A stretch of DNA of 64,000 bases from Roseiarcus sp963820095 (GTDB lineage Bacteria; Pseudomonadota; Alphaproteobacteria; Rhizobiales; Beijerinckiaceae), in contig CAWFZA010000041.1 in NCBI GenBank assembly GCA_963820095.1, positions 135,346 through 199,345 of the forward strand, in the 5' to 3' direction. The translations under genes were made by a program, and so were the position numbers. A model generated the notes under the pieces. The model had not been told where the DNA came from, did not search any database, and saw only the letters and a list, made by a program, of their open reading frames with translations. This document shows positions 45,734 through 55,646 of the stretch, in pieces; within the stretch, counting starts at the first letter, position 1, and each line of letters begins with the position of its first letter.

Positions 45734-46792
45734 ATGGCAGGCGACATTCGCATAGCTCTGGATGCGATGGGAGGCGATCGCGGGCCGGCGATCGTCCTGC
45801 CCGCCGCAGCCCTCGCGCTCGAGCGCCATCCCGATGTCGATTTCCTCCTCTATGGCGACCAGGGCGCGATTGGCCCCATCCTCGCGCGTCATCCCAGATT
45901 GGCCGCCAAGTCGCGCGTTTTTCATAGCGATGTCGCGGTCAAGATGAGCGACAAGCCGAGCCAGGCTCTGCGCGCTGGAAGACGCGTCTCGTCGATGTGG
46001 CAGGCGATCGAGGCGGTGAGATCGGGTGCGGCCGATTGCGCGGTCTCCGCCGGCAACACCGGCGCCTTGATGGCTATGGCCAAGTTCTGCCTGCACACAA
46101 TGGCGCCGATCGAGCGGCCCGCGATCGCGGCGATGTGGCCGACCCTACGCGGCGAGTTGATCGTGCTCGACGTTGGCGCGACCATCGGCGGCGACGCGCA
46201 GCACCTCGTCGATCTGGCGGTGATGGGCGCGGCGATGGCGCGAATCGTCTTCCACATTGATTCTCCCACGGTGGGTCTCCTCAACGTCGGGACCGAAGAG
46301 ATCAAGGGGGTCGAGGAGGTGAAGGCGGCAGGGCGCGTCCTACGTGAAGTCAACCTGCCGAATATGCGCTACCAGGGCTTCGTCGAGGGTGACGATCTGG
46401 GCAAGGGCGCGGTCGACGTTTTCGTCACCGAAGGCTTCACCGGCAACATCGCGCTGAAGACGGCCGAGGGCACCGCCAGGCAGCTCGGTCAATATATGCG
46501 CGACGCCATGCGCCGCGATCTCATGTCACGTATCGGCTTCCTGTTCGCCCGCAAGGCGATTGCCGCGCTGCGCGCCAAAATGAGCCCGCGCGCCAGCGGC
46601 GGAGTTTTTTTGGGGCTTGACGGCGTCGTCATCAAGGCTCATGGCGGCGCCGACGCCGAAAGCTACGCTGGCGCCGTGGAATTAGCCTATGACATGGTTC
46701 GTCAACAATTGCTTGGGAAGATTGGGGAAATGATCGCCCACGCCAACGGTTTCCGTCCCATGCCGACGCGACCGCGCGCCGTCCAGTCTTGA
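45734..46792 (+). CDS. plsX: phosphate acyltransferase PlsX
   Basis: 352 residues from ATG 45734. It converts acyl-ACP to acyl-phosphate for phospholipid synthesis. Family landmarks are IRIALDAMGGDRGP at the start, AVSAGNTGALMAMAKF, LDVGATIGGDAQHLVDLAVM, LLNVGTEEIKGVEEVK, VDVFVTEGFTGNIALKTAEG and GVVIKAHGGADAESYAGAVE. It is 228 bp past DUF177 and 21 bp before fabH, the conserved plsX-fabH operon. Confidence 0.96.
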   Translation: MAGDIRIALDAMGGDRGPAIVLPAAALALERHPDVDFLLYGDQGAIGPILARHPRLAAKSRVFHSDVAVKMSDKPSQALRAGRRVSSMWQAIEAVRSGAADCAVSAGNTGALMAMAKFCLHTMAPIERPAIAAMWPTLRGELIVLDVGATIGGDAQHLVDLAVMGAAMARIVFHIDSPTVGLLNVGTEEIKGVEEVKAAGRVLREVNLPNMRYQGFVEGDDLGKGAVDVFVTEGFTGNIALKTAEGTARQLGQYMRDAMRRDLMSRIGFLFARKAIAALRAKMSPRASGGVFLGLDGVVIKAHGGADAESYAGAVELAYDMVRQQLLGKIGEMIAHANGFRPMPTRPRAVQS

Positions 46793-46813
46793 TTCACGGA
46801 AGATCTCACGCTC

Positions 46814-47863
46814 ATGAGCCTCGCATCTCCTCCGCCGATCGACCGGCGTACACGCAGCCCCGAACTGGAAACATCGCGCGACCGCGCGCAAACGATCCGC
46901 GCCTGCGTGCGCGGTTCTGGCGCCGCGCTGCCCGCACACGTCGTCACGAACGCAGAGCTGGCGACGAAGGTCGACACGTCGGACGAATGGATCGCGCAAC
47001 GCACCGGAATCCGCCAGCGCTATGTCGCCGGCGCTGGCGAAACCACATCCTCGCTGGCGGTCAAGGCGGCTCAGGCGGCTTTGCGGAACGGCGGCCTTGA
47101 GGCAGCCGATATTGATCTCGTCATCGTCGCCACGTCGACGCCGGATTACACGTTTCCCGCGGTCGCCACTCAGGTTCAGGCCGCTCTCGGCATCGTCGAG
47201 GGCGCGGCCTTCGATATGCAGGCCGTCTGCAGCGGCTTTGTCTATGCGGTCGTGACGGCCGACAAATTTCTGCGTTCCGGCTCGCATAAGCGCGCGCTCG
47301 TGATCGGCGCGGAGACATTTTCGCGGATCCTCGATTGGAGCGACCGCACGACTTGCGTGCTGTTCGGCGACGGGGCGGGAGCGATCGTGCTCGAGGCGCG
47401 CGACAGCGACGGCCGGCTCGCCTCGCCCGGCGTGATCGCCTCCCGCCTGCGCGCGGACGGCCGGCACCGCGAAAAGCTCTACGTGGACGGCGGCCCGTCG
47501 ACCACGGGGACGGTTGGCCACTTGCGGATGGAGGGCAAGGAGGTGTTCCGCCACGCAGTCGGCATGGTGACCGACGTAATCCTGGGATGCTTTGCCGACG
47601 CCGGCGTTACGGCGGACGAGATCGACTGGTTCGTTCCCCATCAGGCCAATCGCCGCATCATCGACGCTTCCGCGGACAAACTCGGCATTGCGCGCGACAA
47701 GGTCATCGTCACAGTCGATCAGCACGGCAACACCTCCGCGGCCTCGATTCCGCTCGCGCTCGACGTCGCCGTCAAGGACGGCCGCATCAAGCCTGGCGAC
47801 TTGGTGATGATCGAAGCGATGGGGGGCGGTTTCACCTGGGGCGCGGCCCTCTTGCGCTGGTGA
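46814..47863 (+). CDS. fabH: 3-oxoacyl-ACP synthase III (FabH)
   Basis: 349 residues. It starts fatty-acid elongation by condensing acetyl-CoA with malonyl-ACP. The catalytic triad is Cys in AVCSGFVYA, His in VPHQANRRII and Asn in HGNTSAAS. The N-terminus carries about 27 extra residues (SPPPIDRRTRSPELETSRDR) before the usual RACVRGSGAALP start, so the true start may lie further in. It is directly after plsX. In many relatives ihfA follows; here an unrelated minus-strand phosphatase gene does. Confidence 0.95.
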   Translation: MSLASPPPIDRRTRSPELETSRDRAQTIRACVRGSGAALPAHVVTNAELATKVDTSDEWIAQRTGIRQRYVAGAGETTSSLAVKAAQAALRNGGLEAADIDLVIVATSTPDYTFPAVATQVQAALGIVEGAAFDMQAVCSGFVYAVVTADKFLRSGSHKRALVIGAETFSRILDWSDRTTCVLFGDGAGAIVLEARDSDGRLASPGVIASRLRADGRHREKLYVDGGPSTTGTVGHLRMEGKEVFRHAVGMVTDVILGCFADAGVTADEIDWFVPHQANRRIIDASADKLGIARDKVIVTVDQHGNTSAASIPLALDVAVKDGRIKPGDLVMIEAMGGGFTWGAALLRW

Positions 47864-47885
47864 AGGCGCGAGCCGCGCGAGCGCC

Positions 47886-48909
47886 CTACTCGAAGGCGAA
47901 GATGCGCTTCCAGTCGTTCTTCATGCTGACGACGATCCAGCCCTCCTTGTTCGCCAAGTCGTAGAGCGCCTGGGGAAATGTCCCGATCTTCGAATCGGGC
48001 AGACCTCGCGCCGGCCCATAGGCGTATTCTCGCACGCTGTCGTCATGCAGGACGAGCATCCCGAGCCTCGCGCCCGCGCCCGCTGTCGTGTATTGCCAGC
48101 ATTTGCTGGTCGCCCGGCGTGTTGCCGAAGGCGAAGTGCGGCCTGCGCCCAATCACGAGATGGATGCCCTCGGGCTTGCCGCCCTTGTCGTCGTTGAGGA
48201 GGAGCTTTGGCTCCCGCTTGAGAATGGGCCTGCCCTCGGCCCCCGGCTCGAAGTTGAGCCCGAACATGGTCCCGACCACCTGCTCGACCGGAATGCCGTA
48301 GACCGGCTCGGAATAGGCGCGCACGAAATCCTGGCCGCCGCCGGTGACGATATAGGTGCGGTAGCCGTTGGCGCGAAGATATTTGAGCAATTCGATCTGC
48401 GGCTGATAGACGAGTTCGGTGAACGGCCGCTTCCAGCGCGGATCGCGCGCGTCCTTGATCCAGGCGGCGACCTCGTCGCGGTAGACCTCGACGTCCATGC
48501 CGGTCAGGGTCGCGCCGACCAGCGAAAGAAGCTCTTCCATCGAGAGGCTCGCGATCAGCTCGCGGTCGCCTGAGAGTACGGCCTTGAATGCGGGCTCGTC
48601 CGCAAGCTCGGGCCTTTCCTTCACAACCTGCGGCACGCGATCGAAAGCGAATACGATCTGCGTATAGATCGGGTGCTCGACCCAGAGCGTGCCGTCCTGG
48701 TCGAAGGTCGCGACGCGCTCTGCGAGCGGCACGAAGTCAGGGCTCGCGGCGTCGGTCGTCGCATGGACGAATTTGACGATCGCGTCCTTGGCCGCCCCGG
48801 CGTTCCAGGACGGCAAGGGATCGCTTTCCGCGCCCGCCCGCCCGGCGAGGCTGAGCGCAGCCGCCCCGCCGAGCATAAGCGCGGTGAATTCGCGCCGGCG
48901 CAGCTCCAT
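47886..48909 (-). CDS. exported HAD-family phosphatase, one frameshift
   Basis: About 340 residues after joining two frames near 48090-48110, where GNTPGDQQMLA should run into YTTAGAGARLGMLVLHDDSV. The N-terminus (ELRRREFTALMLGGAAALSL) has the RR-x-F pattern of a Tat signal. The HAD catalytic motif is VATFDQDGTLW, motif II is IVTGGGQDF and motif III/IV lie in FAFGNTPGDQQM. The C-terminal YGPARGLPDSKIGTFPQALY is typical of a group of periplasmic acid-phosphatase-like HAD proteins. It is convergent with fabH and 21 bp downstream of the next Tat-exported protein. Confidence 0.8.
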
Positions 48910-48930
48910 CTCGAGCCGGGAACTCCGAAC

Positions 48931-49368
48931 CTAAGCGAGCGAGATGCTCATTCCGCTGAGGTCGATCGAGAAGCTGAAGCCGACCTGACGCCCGTGAAGG
49001 CGAAGGACAACGCCATTGGCGTTGGACAGTTGCGCGGTGCTTCTGCCTCCCGCAATCGACATGCCCGCGCCGATGGCCGAGTAGATGCCCGCAATGTCGC
49101 CCGGAGAGTGAAGGTTGACAGCGGTGCCGACCAGGTCGGTGGCGGAGACGCCGATCAACGCGCCCGCGCTGATGCCGCCGACCCTCAGTGGAAACTGACT
49201 TCCGTGAAATCTCAACGTCCCGCTGCCGCCAGTCACGCCGAAGATGAATCCGGCGCTGGCGATGTGGAGGGAAACCGCTCCCGTCGCGGCTTCGGCCGGC
49301 GCAACGAAGGCCGCGGTCGCAAGACCCGCGCCCGATAGAATAAGCCTGCGACGCGTAACATTGTCCAT
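48931..49368 (-). CDS. Tat-exported small beta-rich protein (EipA/DUF1134-like)
   Basis: 145 residues from the ATG at 49368 (GGGGAGA seven bases upstream). The N-terminus NVTRRRLILSGAGLATAAFV is a twin-arginine signal. The mature part is Gly/Ser-rich with alternating strands (AGFIFGVTGGSGTLRFHGSQ, IGVSATDLVGTAVNLHSP, GDIAGIYSAIGAGMSIAGG, GFSFSIDLSGMSISL). The pattern resembles EipA/DUF1134 envelope-integrity proteins of Hyphomicrobiales, but I am not certain. It is first in a two-gene minus-strand unit with the HAD phosphatase. Confidence 0.6.
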   Translation of the reverse strand: MDNVTRRRLILSGAGLATAAFVAPAEAATGAVSLHIASAGFIFGVTGGSGTLRFHGSQFPLRVGGISAGALIGVSATDLVGTAVNLHSPGDIAGIYSAIGAGMSIAGGRSTAQLSNANGVVLRLHGRQVGFSFSIDLSGMSISLA

Positions 49369-50358
49369 GTGAGTCTCCCCGGTTAGGCCCATCAAGCCCG
49401 CGTCCCAGCATGAGTTCAGCCCATAAGCCGCGCGGCGCAGGCGCAGTCTATAGCCGTTAATGGCCGATTCGCTAACTCTGTCAGTTGGCGACGCTTAAGC
49501 GGCCGCTCTGCATATGAATTATCGCCACGGCGCGCCTTCAAATGTCCGAAACGTTGTCCGGCTGGAAGGCTACCTACAATAAACGCCCTGGCGTTGATTT
49601 TTGACTTTGAAAATAGTGGCTCGCCAGACAGGATGAAACTGGGCGCTCCTATGTGATTGTCATCCCAACCGTTTAGCGAAAGGTGCTTTGCGCGCTTCGA
49701 GACTCGAGGTCGCGGGGGGCGGGTGCGCGATCCGCCGATCACGATGGAGAAGCTGATGTAGGTGCGCGATCGGCCAATATTGGCCAGCTGACGCCGATAG
49801 TTGGGATCGAAGGTTGGCGGGCGCCGGCTGACTGGGGCCGGCGTGCCTCCGGGCGGTTCTCGATCGCCGCCAACTCGACCTGCGTGAGTGGGGAAGGACA
49901 CCTATTTGCGCCCGTCGCTTCGATGGGCATGAAATGACCGCCCCTGCTCGGGAAGATTGCGATTGACGGAACGGGGCGCCGGTGCATGCGGCCGTGGGCG
50001 GACATGCAGCGGGGAGCAGAGAGAACCTTGGCCGCGCGCGAGTTGATCGAGCATGAGGCCGGACTCAACAAGATACTTTCTAAGCACGATAATCTAGCGG
50101 TCCGCGCCTACTCGGCCGCGCGTCTTAGGAATTCGAACTAAACCGCCAGCTTCGCGATTGGACCGAAAACTGCGGGAATATTGACGGCTATCAGGGCCAC
50201 TAGTGGCAGCCCCGCTACGCTTGGATTTGGCCTGCGACGAGGCGCCGGAACGCGCTTGATGGTTCTCGATCTATCGGACTGGCCGACGCCGCTTCCGGGT
50301 CCGATTCCTCGATATTACTGTGGGTCCACAACGTATCCCTTTAGAGGCCGGATTTCGC
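49369..50358. other. long intergenic stretch, no gene recognised
   Basis: Nearly 1 kb without a credible gene. A minus-strand frame in 49416-49901 holds RRQLANIGRSRTYISFSIVI, which might be the decayed end of an outer-membrane protein, but nothing around it supports this. The right part must hold the promoter of the next gene. Confidence 0.4.
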
Positions 50359-51582
50359 ATGCGGATCCCCCTGATAGACCAGATAGGCGCTGACCCGCGC
50401 GACAGCGACGACGTTGCGTTGCAGAAAATGATACTCATCAGCGTTGTGTTGACGTCCGCCATTGCTGCGGCGCTGTGGGGTCTCATTTACATTGCCGTCG
50501 GAGCACGGACCGCCGGCGCGATCCCCGCAGCGTACAGCGTATCGTCGTTGGCAAACACCGTTCTGTTCGGCATGTTTCGCCGCTACCAGCTCTACCGGTT
50601 CACCCAGCTGACGCTGATCTTGCTACTGCCGTGGCTGATGACGATAAGTCTGGGCGGCTTCCACAATTCGAGCGCCGTAATTCTTTGGTCCACGCTTTGT
50701 CCTTTGGGCGCCCTTGTCGTCCATGATCTTCGAACCGCCTTCCGTTGGTTCTGGGTCTTCCTCATCCTGCTCGCCGTCAGCGCGCTTCTACCATCCCCTG
50801 GCGGCTCCGCCTCCCTGCCTCCTTCGATGGTCACTTTCTTCTTCGTACTGAATATCGGCTGCGTCCTGAGTGTTGTCTTTGGGATGCTTTACTACTTCGT
50901 CGATAAGAAAAATCTGTTCCAGGCACGATCCGAAATGCTGCTGCTGAATATCTTGCCAATCGAGATCTCCAACATACTGAAAGGTGAGTATCGCACCATC
51001 GCCGATCAGTATGACGAGGCGAGTATCTTATTCGCCGATGTGGTGCAGTTTACCCCGCTCGCTCGGTCAATGTCGCCCATGGAGCTGGTAGGGCTGCTCG
51101 ACGAGGTCTTCATGTGCTTCGACTTATTGGTCGAGAAATATCGTTTGGAGAAGATCAAGACAATCGGCGACTGCTATATGGTCGTCGCCGGCGTGCCGCG
51201 CCCGCGTGTCGACCATGCCCACGCGCTGGCGCGCCTGGCGCTCGAGATGCAAGCTTGCGTGGCCGAGCGTGAGTTCCACGGCAGGCAACTAACATTCCGC
51301 ATCGGCATGAACTCAGGCCCGGTGGTGGCCGGCATCATCGGCCGGAAGAAGTTCATCTATGATCTGTGGGGCGATGCTGTGAACATGGCGAGTCGCATGG
51401 AATCCCACGGCCAGGGCGAAGCCATTCAGATCACACACGCAACTTACGAACTGATCAAGGATGACTTCGTCTGCGAAACGCGCGGGACGATAGACGTCAA
51501 GGGATCGGGTGAAATGGAGATCTGCCATATCTTGGGTGAAAGGCCCAACGGCCTGAAATACGCGCCGGGGATGGCCGCTTGA
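50359..51582 (+). CDS. membrane class III adenylate/guanylate cyclase
   Basis: 407 residues from ATG 50359 (GAGG upstream); a GTG 13 codons earlier is an alternative. Six or so transmembrane helices fill about residues 20-200, followed by a cyclase linker (LFQARSEMLLLNILPIEISN) and a complete class III domain: metal-binding Asp in ASILFADVVQFTPLA, Lys and Asp in KIKTIGDCYMVVAGV, and the transition-state Asn/Arg in LWGDAVNMASRME. Lys and Asp at the purine-contacting positions favour ATP, hence cAMP. Unlike the 24-25 kb cyclase it is in one intact frame. No receiver or known effector gene is adjacent. Confidence 0.9.
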   Translation: MRIPLIDQIGADPRDSDDVALQKMILISVVLTSAIAAALWGLIYIAVGARTAGAIPAAYSVSSLANTVLFGMFRRYQLYRFTQLTLILLLPWLMTISLGGFHNSSAVILWSTLCPLGALVVHDLRTAFRWFWVFLILLAVSALLPSPGGSASLPPSMVTFFFVLNIGCVLSVVFGMLYYFVDKKNLFQARSEMLLLNILPIEISNILKGEYRTIADQYDEASILFADVVQFTPLARSMSPMELVGLLDEVFMCFDLLVEKYRLEKIKTIGDCYMVVAGVPRPRVDHAHALARLALEMQACVAEREFHGRQLTFRIGMNSGPVVAGIIGRKKFIYDLWGDAVNMASRMESHGQGEAIQITHATYELIKDDFVCETRGTIDVKGSGEMEICHILGERPNGLKYAPGMAA

Positions 51583-51649
51583 TGAAAGAGAACGCTGATT
51601 TCGCCGAGGCGTTCGCCGTTGGCGGTCTGGGCCGAACGGGATGATGCTA

Positions 51650-51735
51650 CGCGCGTCGCAGTCGTCGGCGCGGGACCTGACGGTCTCTCGACTGCGGTCT
51701 ATGCCGCGGGCCTCTCGGTCATCGCGTCGATACGC
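51650..51735 (+). pseudogene. fragment of an FAD-dependent oxidoreductase
   Basis: The plus-strand frame here reads TRVAVVGAGPDGLSTAVYAA followed by GLSVIAS, a textbook N-terminal FAD-binding GxGxxG fold as in thioredoxin-reductase-like proteins, missing one turn (usually A-S-E-G-L). Nothing of the rest of the enzyme remains before the monooxygenase gene at 51812. Confidence 0.55.
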
Positions 51736-51811
51736 GCGCATTCGGTGGGTAAGCCCGAGCCAGTGCGCGGAAGCCGACTGACACTCGCGAAGGTCAAAAC
51801 AGGAGAGCAGA

Positions 51812-52120
51812 ATGGCAAAGTTCGCGCTGTACGTTCCACTTGAGGCTAAGCCCGGCAAGGAGAAAGAGGTCGCGGACTTTCTGCGGTCGGCGGTTCCTTT
51901 GGTGAACGCCGAACCCGGAACGATCTCGTGGTATGCGATTCAGGAAGGACCCTCCTCTTTCGCGATATTCGATACCTTTGACGACGAGGCTGGACGCGAC
52001 GCCCATCTCAACGGAAAGGTCGCCGCCGCGTTGATGGAGAAGATCACGGCAGGCGACATGTTCGACAAGAAACCGGAAATTCATAAATTAGGGATCATCG
52101 CGGACAAATCGGCGAAGTAA
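51812..52120 (+). CDS. antibiotic biosynthesis monooxygenase-like (ABM) protein
   Basis: 102 residues from ATG 51812 with AGGAGA nine bases upstream. Single ferredoxin-like ABM domain: FALYVPLEAKPGKEKEVADF LRSAVPLV, PGTISWYAIQEGPSSFAIFD and AGRDAHLNGKVAAALMEKI. Such small dimers include quinol monooxygenases (YgiN) and haem-degrading enzymes; the substrate is unknown. It closes the ordinary part of the chromosome before the integrase/IS region. Confidence 0.85.
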   Translation: MAKFALYVPLEAKPGKEKEVADFLRSAVPLVNAEPGTISWYAIQEGPSSFAIFDTFDDEAGRDAHLNGKVAAALMEKITAGDMFDKKPEIHKLGIIADKSAK

Positions 52121-52508
52121 AGGTCTGGCGGTCTCTCGGTAGCAACTGGCCTCCGTGGGTAGGGCCAGAGCAAGCCAGCGCCTCGCGGGAAGGCTGGCGA
52201 ATAGGTGATCCGTTTCGCGCGTCGGCTGCTCCAGCGACCGAAGCGGGCGCCAATCGGCTGTTAGCGCGGCGATATGGCTAAGTGTCTCCGCCCCAAACGA
52301 GCCTGCAGGTCGGCGGAGCGCCTCGTTTCGTCCTGCACGGTGGATAGTGGCTCCCCGAGCAGGAGCCAAACTATTGTTTGCGGCCGTCCGTCATTGTTCC
52401 AGAATGCTCCGCAGAGACAGCAGTTTTTAAGATTGACTATCTTTCCATGTCCGCCGATGTGCGCCATAATCCGCATCAAAGTGTGGGACCAAATGAGGGA
52501 CCAGAGGC
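52121..52508. other. intergenic before the integrase remnant
   Basis: No gene recognised. An attachment site would be expected here, since P4-type integrases usually lie next to their att site in a tRNA gene, but no tRNA was seen. Confidence 0.4.
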
Positions 52509-53104
52509 GTGGGGCGGCTTACGGAGCGGGGAGTACAGACGGCGACGCAAGGTCGGCGTAGCGACGGCGACGGACTGCAACTCGTCGTCAGCAAGACAGG
52601 GCGCAAAAAGTGGGTCTTGCGTTACCAGATGGCCGGCGTCCGGAAGGACATGGGCCTCGGGGCGTATCCCGCCATCGGCCTCAAGGACGCTCGGAACAAA
52701 GCGAGCGATGCGAGGAAGCTCATCGCCCGCACGATCGACCCGATGAAGGCAAGAGAAGCCGCCCAAAAGGCCGCCAGGCCACTGCCGACGTTCAAAGACA
52801 TCGCCAAGCTCGTCATCGAGGATGCGGTAAACAAGTCCGTCAGTGCTAAAGCTCGCCATCAGTGGGAACGCTACCTCGGCGACGTCTATTGCAAGACTCT
52901 GCTCGATCGTCCGGTAAACGAAATTACCGCGCTGGACGTGGCTGCGACGCTCCGTCTCGTTTGGAAGGCCAAGCCAGAATCCGCGCGAAAGCTCTACCCG
53001 GCGATCCGTCGCGTCTTCGACCGCGCTCGCGTCATCCTGCGCGACGAGCACGGGGTAGCGATGCCCGATAATCCCGCGCGGTGGGACGATTTGAAGGCGG
53101 TGGG
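52509..53104 (+). pseudogene. N-terminal part of a P4-type tyrosine integrase, cut off by an IS
   Basis: GTG start with GAGG upstream. The first 198 residues are those of a DUF4102/P4-family integrase: DGDGLQLVVSKTGRKKWVLR YQMAG, KDMGLGAYPAIGLKDARNKA, and a core-binding domain to NPARWDDLKAVG. The catalytic domain with R-H-R-Y is absent. The frame runs into the left end of the IS21-family element at about 53105 and stops inside it. The missing half is not found to the right of the IS, so the insertion was accompanied by or followed by deletion. Confidence 0.85.
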
Positions 53105-53216
53105 TGTTGATTTCCACTGAGAACTGACCCGGGCAGCACGGGTTTTTCCACCGAGAACTGACCCATGTTCGAACTTTGCCCCCTTGGCCTGGCCGGGAGG
53201 CGACGGAGTGATCGAC

Positions 53217-54754
53217 ATGGAGTTATTGAGCGTCATCCGACGCTGGCATTATCGAGATCATTTCTCGATCCGGGAGATATCGCGGCGCACCGGGCTGTCG
53301 AGGAACACGGTCCGCAAGTACCTGCGCTCGGACAGCGAGGAGCCGAAGTTCAGCAGTCCCTGACCGGCCGAGCAAGCTGGACCCGCACGCCGACAAGCTG
53401 TCGCATATGCTGCGACAGGAGGCGGGGAAGTCGCGCAAGCAGAAGCGGACGATCAAGCAGTTGCACGCCGACCTGGTGGTGCTGGGCTATGACGGCTCCT
53501 ACAATCGCGTGGCGGCCTTCGCTCGCGATTGGAAGGCCGCTCGGCAGCGAGAGCAGAAGACCGCGCGGCCGCGGCGTGTTCGTGCCGCTGGCGTTCTTGG
53601 CCGGCGAGGCGTTCCAGTTCGACTGGTCAGAGGATTGGGCGGTCATTGCCGGCGAGCGGACCAAGCTGCAGGTCGCTCACTTCAAGCTCTCCTACAGCCG
53701 CGCCTTCTTTCTCCGCGCCTATCCCGCAGCAGACCCACGAGATGCTGTTCGACGCCCATAACCACGCCTTCCGCGTGCTGGGCGGCGTGCCGCGGCGGGG
53801 CATCTACGACAACATGCGCACCGCGGTCGACAAGGTCGGGCGCGGCAAGAAGCGCCAGGTCAACGCACGCTTCTCAGCCATGGTCAGCCACTTCCTGTTC
53901 GAGGCGGAGTTCTGCAATCCGGCCTCCGGTTGGGAGAAGGGGCAGATCGAGAAGAACGTCCAGGACGCCCGCCATCGGCTCTGGCAGCCCGACGCCCAGC
54001 TTCCCCTCTCTGGCGGCGCTGAACGACTGGCTGGAGACGCGCTGCCGGGAGCTGTGGGCTCAGACGCCGCACGGCTCGCATCCTGGCGCGATTGCCGACG
54101 CCTGGGCCGAAGAGGTCCAGCATCTGATGCAGCCTTCGCGCCCGTTCGACGGCTTCGTCGAATACGCCAAGCGCGTGTCGCCGACGTGCCTGGTCCATCT
54201 GGACCGCAATCGCTACAGCGTGCCGGCGTCCTTCGCCAATCGTCCGGTCAGCGTACGGGTCTATCCCGAGCGCATCGTCGTCGCCGCCGAGGGACAGATC
54301 GTCTGCGAGCATCGCCGCGTTTTTGCCCGCTCCCACCAACGCAAGAGCACGACCACCGTTTTCGACTGGCGGCACTATCTGGCGGTCATTCAGCGCAAGC
54401 CGGGAGCCCTGCGCAACGGCGCGCCCGTTCGCCGAACTCCCGCCTGCCTTCCGGGCTCTGCAGCAGCGCATGCTCAAGACGCCGGGCGGCGACCGCGAGA
54501 TGGTCGAGATTCTGGCTCTGGTTCTCCAGCATGACGAACAGGCCGTGCTTACCGCCGTCGAACTGGCGCTGGAGGCCGGCGCGCCGACCAAGACGCATAT
54601 TCTGAACCTGCTGCACCGGCTGGTCGACGGCAAGCCGATCGACCCACCAGCCGTGAAGCCGCCTAACGCCTTGACGCTCACCACCGAGCCGCAGGCCAAC
54701 GTCGAGCGCTACGACGCCCTGCGCAAAGCCCGGGAGGCGCGCCATGCGTCATAA
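53217..54754 (+). pseudogene. istA: IS21 transposase istA, several frameshifts
   Basis: Translation from ATG 53217 begins MELLSVIRRWHYRDHFSIRE with the IstA helix-turn-helix (ISRRTGLSRNTVRKYL). The rest is spread over all three frames, with breaks near 53360, 53565, 53725, 54000 and 54425. Recovered parts include the RNase-H-like catalytic core (FQFDWSEDWAVI, HAFRVLGGVPRRGIYDNMRT, NPASGWEKGQIEKNVQDAR, giving the D-D-E set) and the C-terminal VSVRVYPERIVVAAEG. Five indels make this copy non-functional unless they are sequencing errors. The 3' end overlaps istB by 11 bp. Confidence 0.85.
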
Positions 54755-55538
54755 TCCCGCCGCCGGCGCCGTCGTCATCATGCTGCGCACCCTCAAGATG
54801 CACGGCATGGCTCAGGCGGTCGGCGAGCTGACCGAGCAAGGCTCTCCGGCCTTCGAGGCCGCGCTGCCGATCCTGTCGCAGCTCCTGAAGGCGGAGACGG
54901 CCGACAGGGAGGTGCGGTCGACGGCCTACCAGCTCAAGGCGGCCCGCTTTCCGAACTATCGCGACCTTGCCGGCTTCGACTTCGCCAGCAGCGAGGTCAA
55001 CGAGGCGCTCGCGCGTCAACTCCATCGTTGCGAGTTCCTGGAGGACGCCCACAATGTCGTCCTGGTCGGCGGCCCCGGCACGGGCAAGACGCATCTCGCC
55101 ACCGCGATCGGCGTCCAGGCCATCGAGCATCACCGCAAGCGCGTCCGGTTCTTCTCCACCGTCGAACTCGTCAACGCTCTCGAACAAGAGAAGCTTCAGG
55201 GCAAACCCGGCCAGATCGCGGCGCGGCTCACCCACTCCGATCTCGTCATCCTCGACGAGCTTGGCTACCTGCCGTTCAGCGCCTCCGGCGGAGCCTTGCT
55301 CTTCCATCTGCTGAGCAAGCTCTACGAGCGCGCCAGCGTCATCATCACGACCAATCTCAGCTTCGGCGAGTGGGCGACCGTGTTCGGCGACCCGAAGATG
55401 ACGACCGCTCTACTCGATCGTCTCACCCACCGCTGCCACATTCTCGAAACCGGAAACGACAGCTTCCGCTTCAAGAACAGCTCGGCGAAAGCCGCCAAAC
55501 CCGCAAAGGAGAAACCTCGAAACTTGACGAACGCCTGA
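54744..55538 (+). CDS. istB: IS21 transposition helper ATPase IstB
   Basis: 264 residues in one intact frame. AAA+ ATPase of the DnaC/IstB type with Walker A LVGGPGTGKTHLA, Walker B LVILDELGYLPFS, sensor I VIITTNLSFGEW and the C-terminal HRCHILETGNDSFRF. It licenses target DNA for IstA. It is intact even though istA is broken, and overlaps its end. Confidence 0.93.
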   Translation: MRHNPAAGAVVIMLRTLKMHGMAQAVGELTEQGSPAFEAALPILSQLLKAETADREVRSTAYQLKAARFPNYRDLAGFDFASSEVNEALARQLHRCEFLEDAHNVVLVGGPGTGKTHLATAIGVQAIEHHRKRVRFFSTVELVNALEQEKLQGKPGQIAARLTHSDLVILDELGYLPFSASGGALLFHLLSKLYERASVIITTNLSFGEWATVFGDPKMTTALLDRLTHRCHILETGNDSFRFKNSSAKAAKPAKEKPRNLTNA

Positions 55539-55646
55539 CCCCGAAACCATCATCAAGCCGGGTCAGTTCTCAATGGAAATCCCGGGTCAGTTCTCGAGCG
55601 GAAATCGACAGACGGGGTAATTATAGAGAAAAACTTAATATATGGT

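Larger units (their letters stand above)
53105..55610 (+). mobile_element. IS21-family insertion sequence (about 2.5 kb)
   Basis: Both ends carry repeated units of the type TTTCC(A/G)C-GAGAACTGACCC: two at the left (53110-53155) and two in inverse at the right (about 55555-55606). The most symmetrical boundaries are TGTTGATTTCC at 53105 and GGAAATCGACA ending at 55610, giving the TG...CA termini of this family. Inside are istA (broken) and istB. Flanks show no clear target duplication. Confidence 0.85.
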
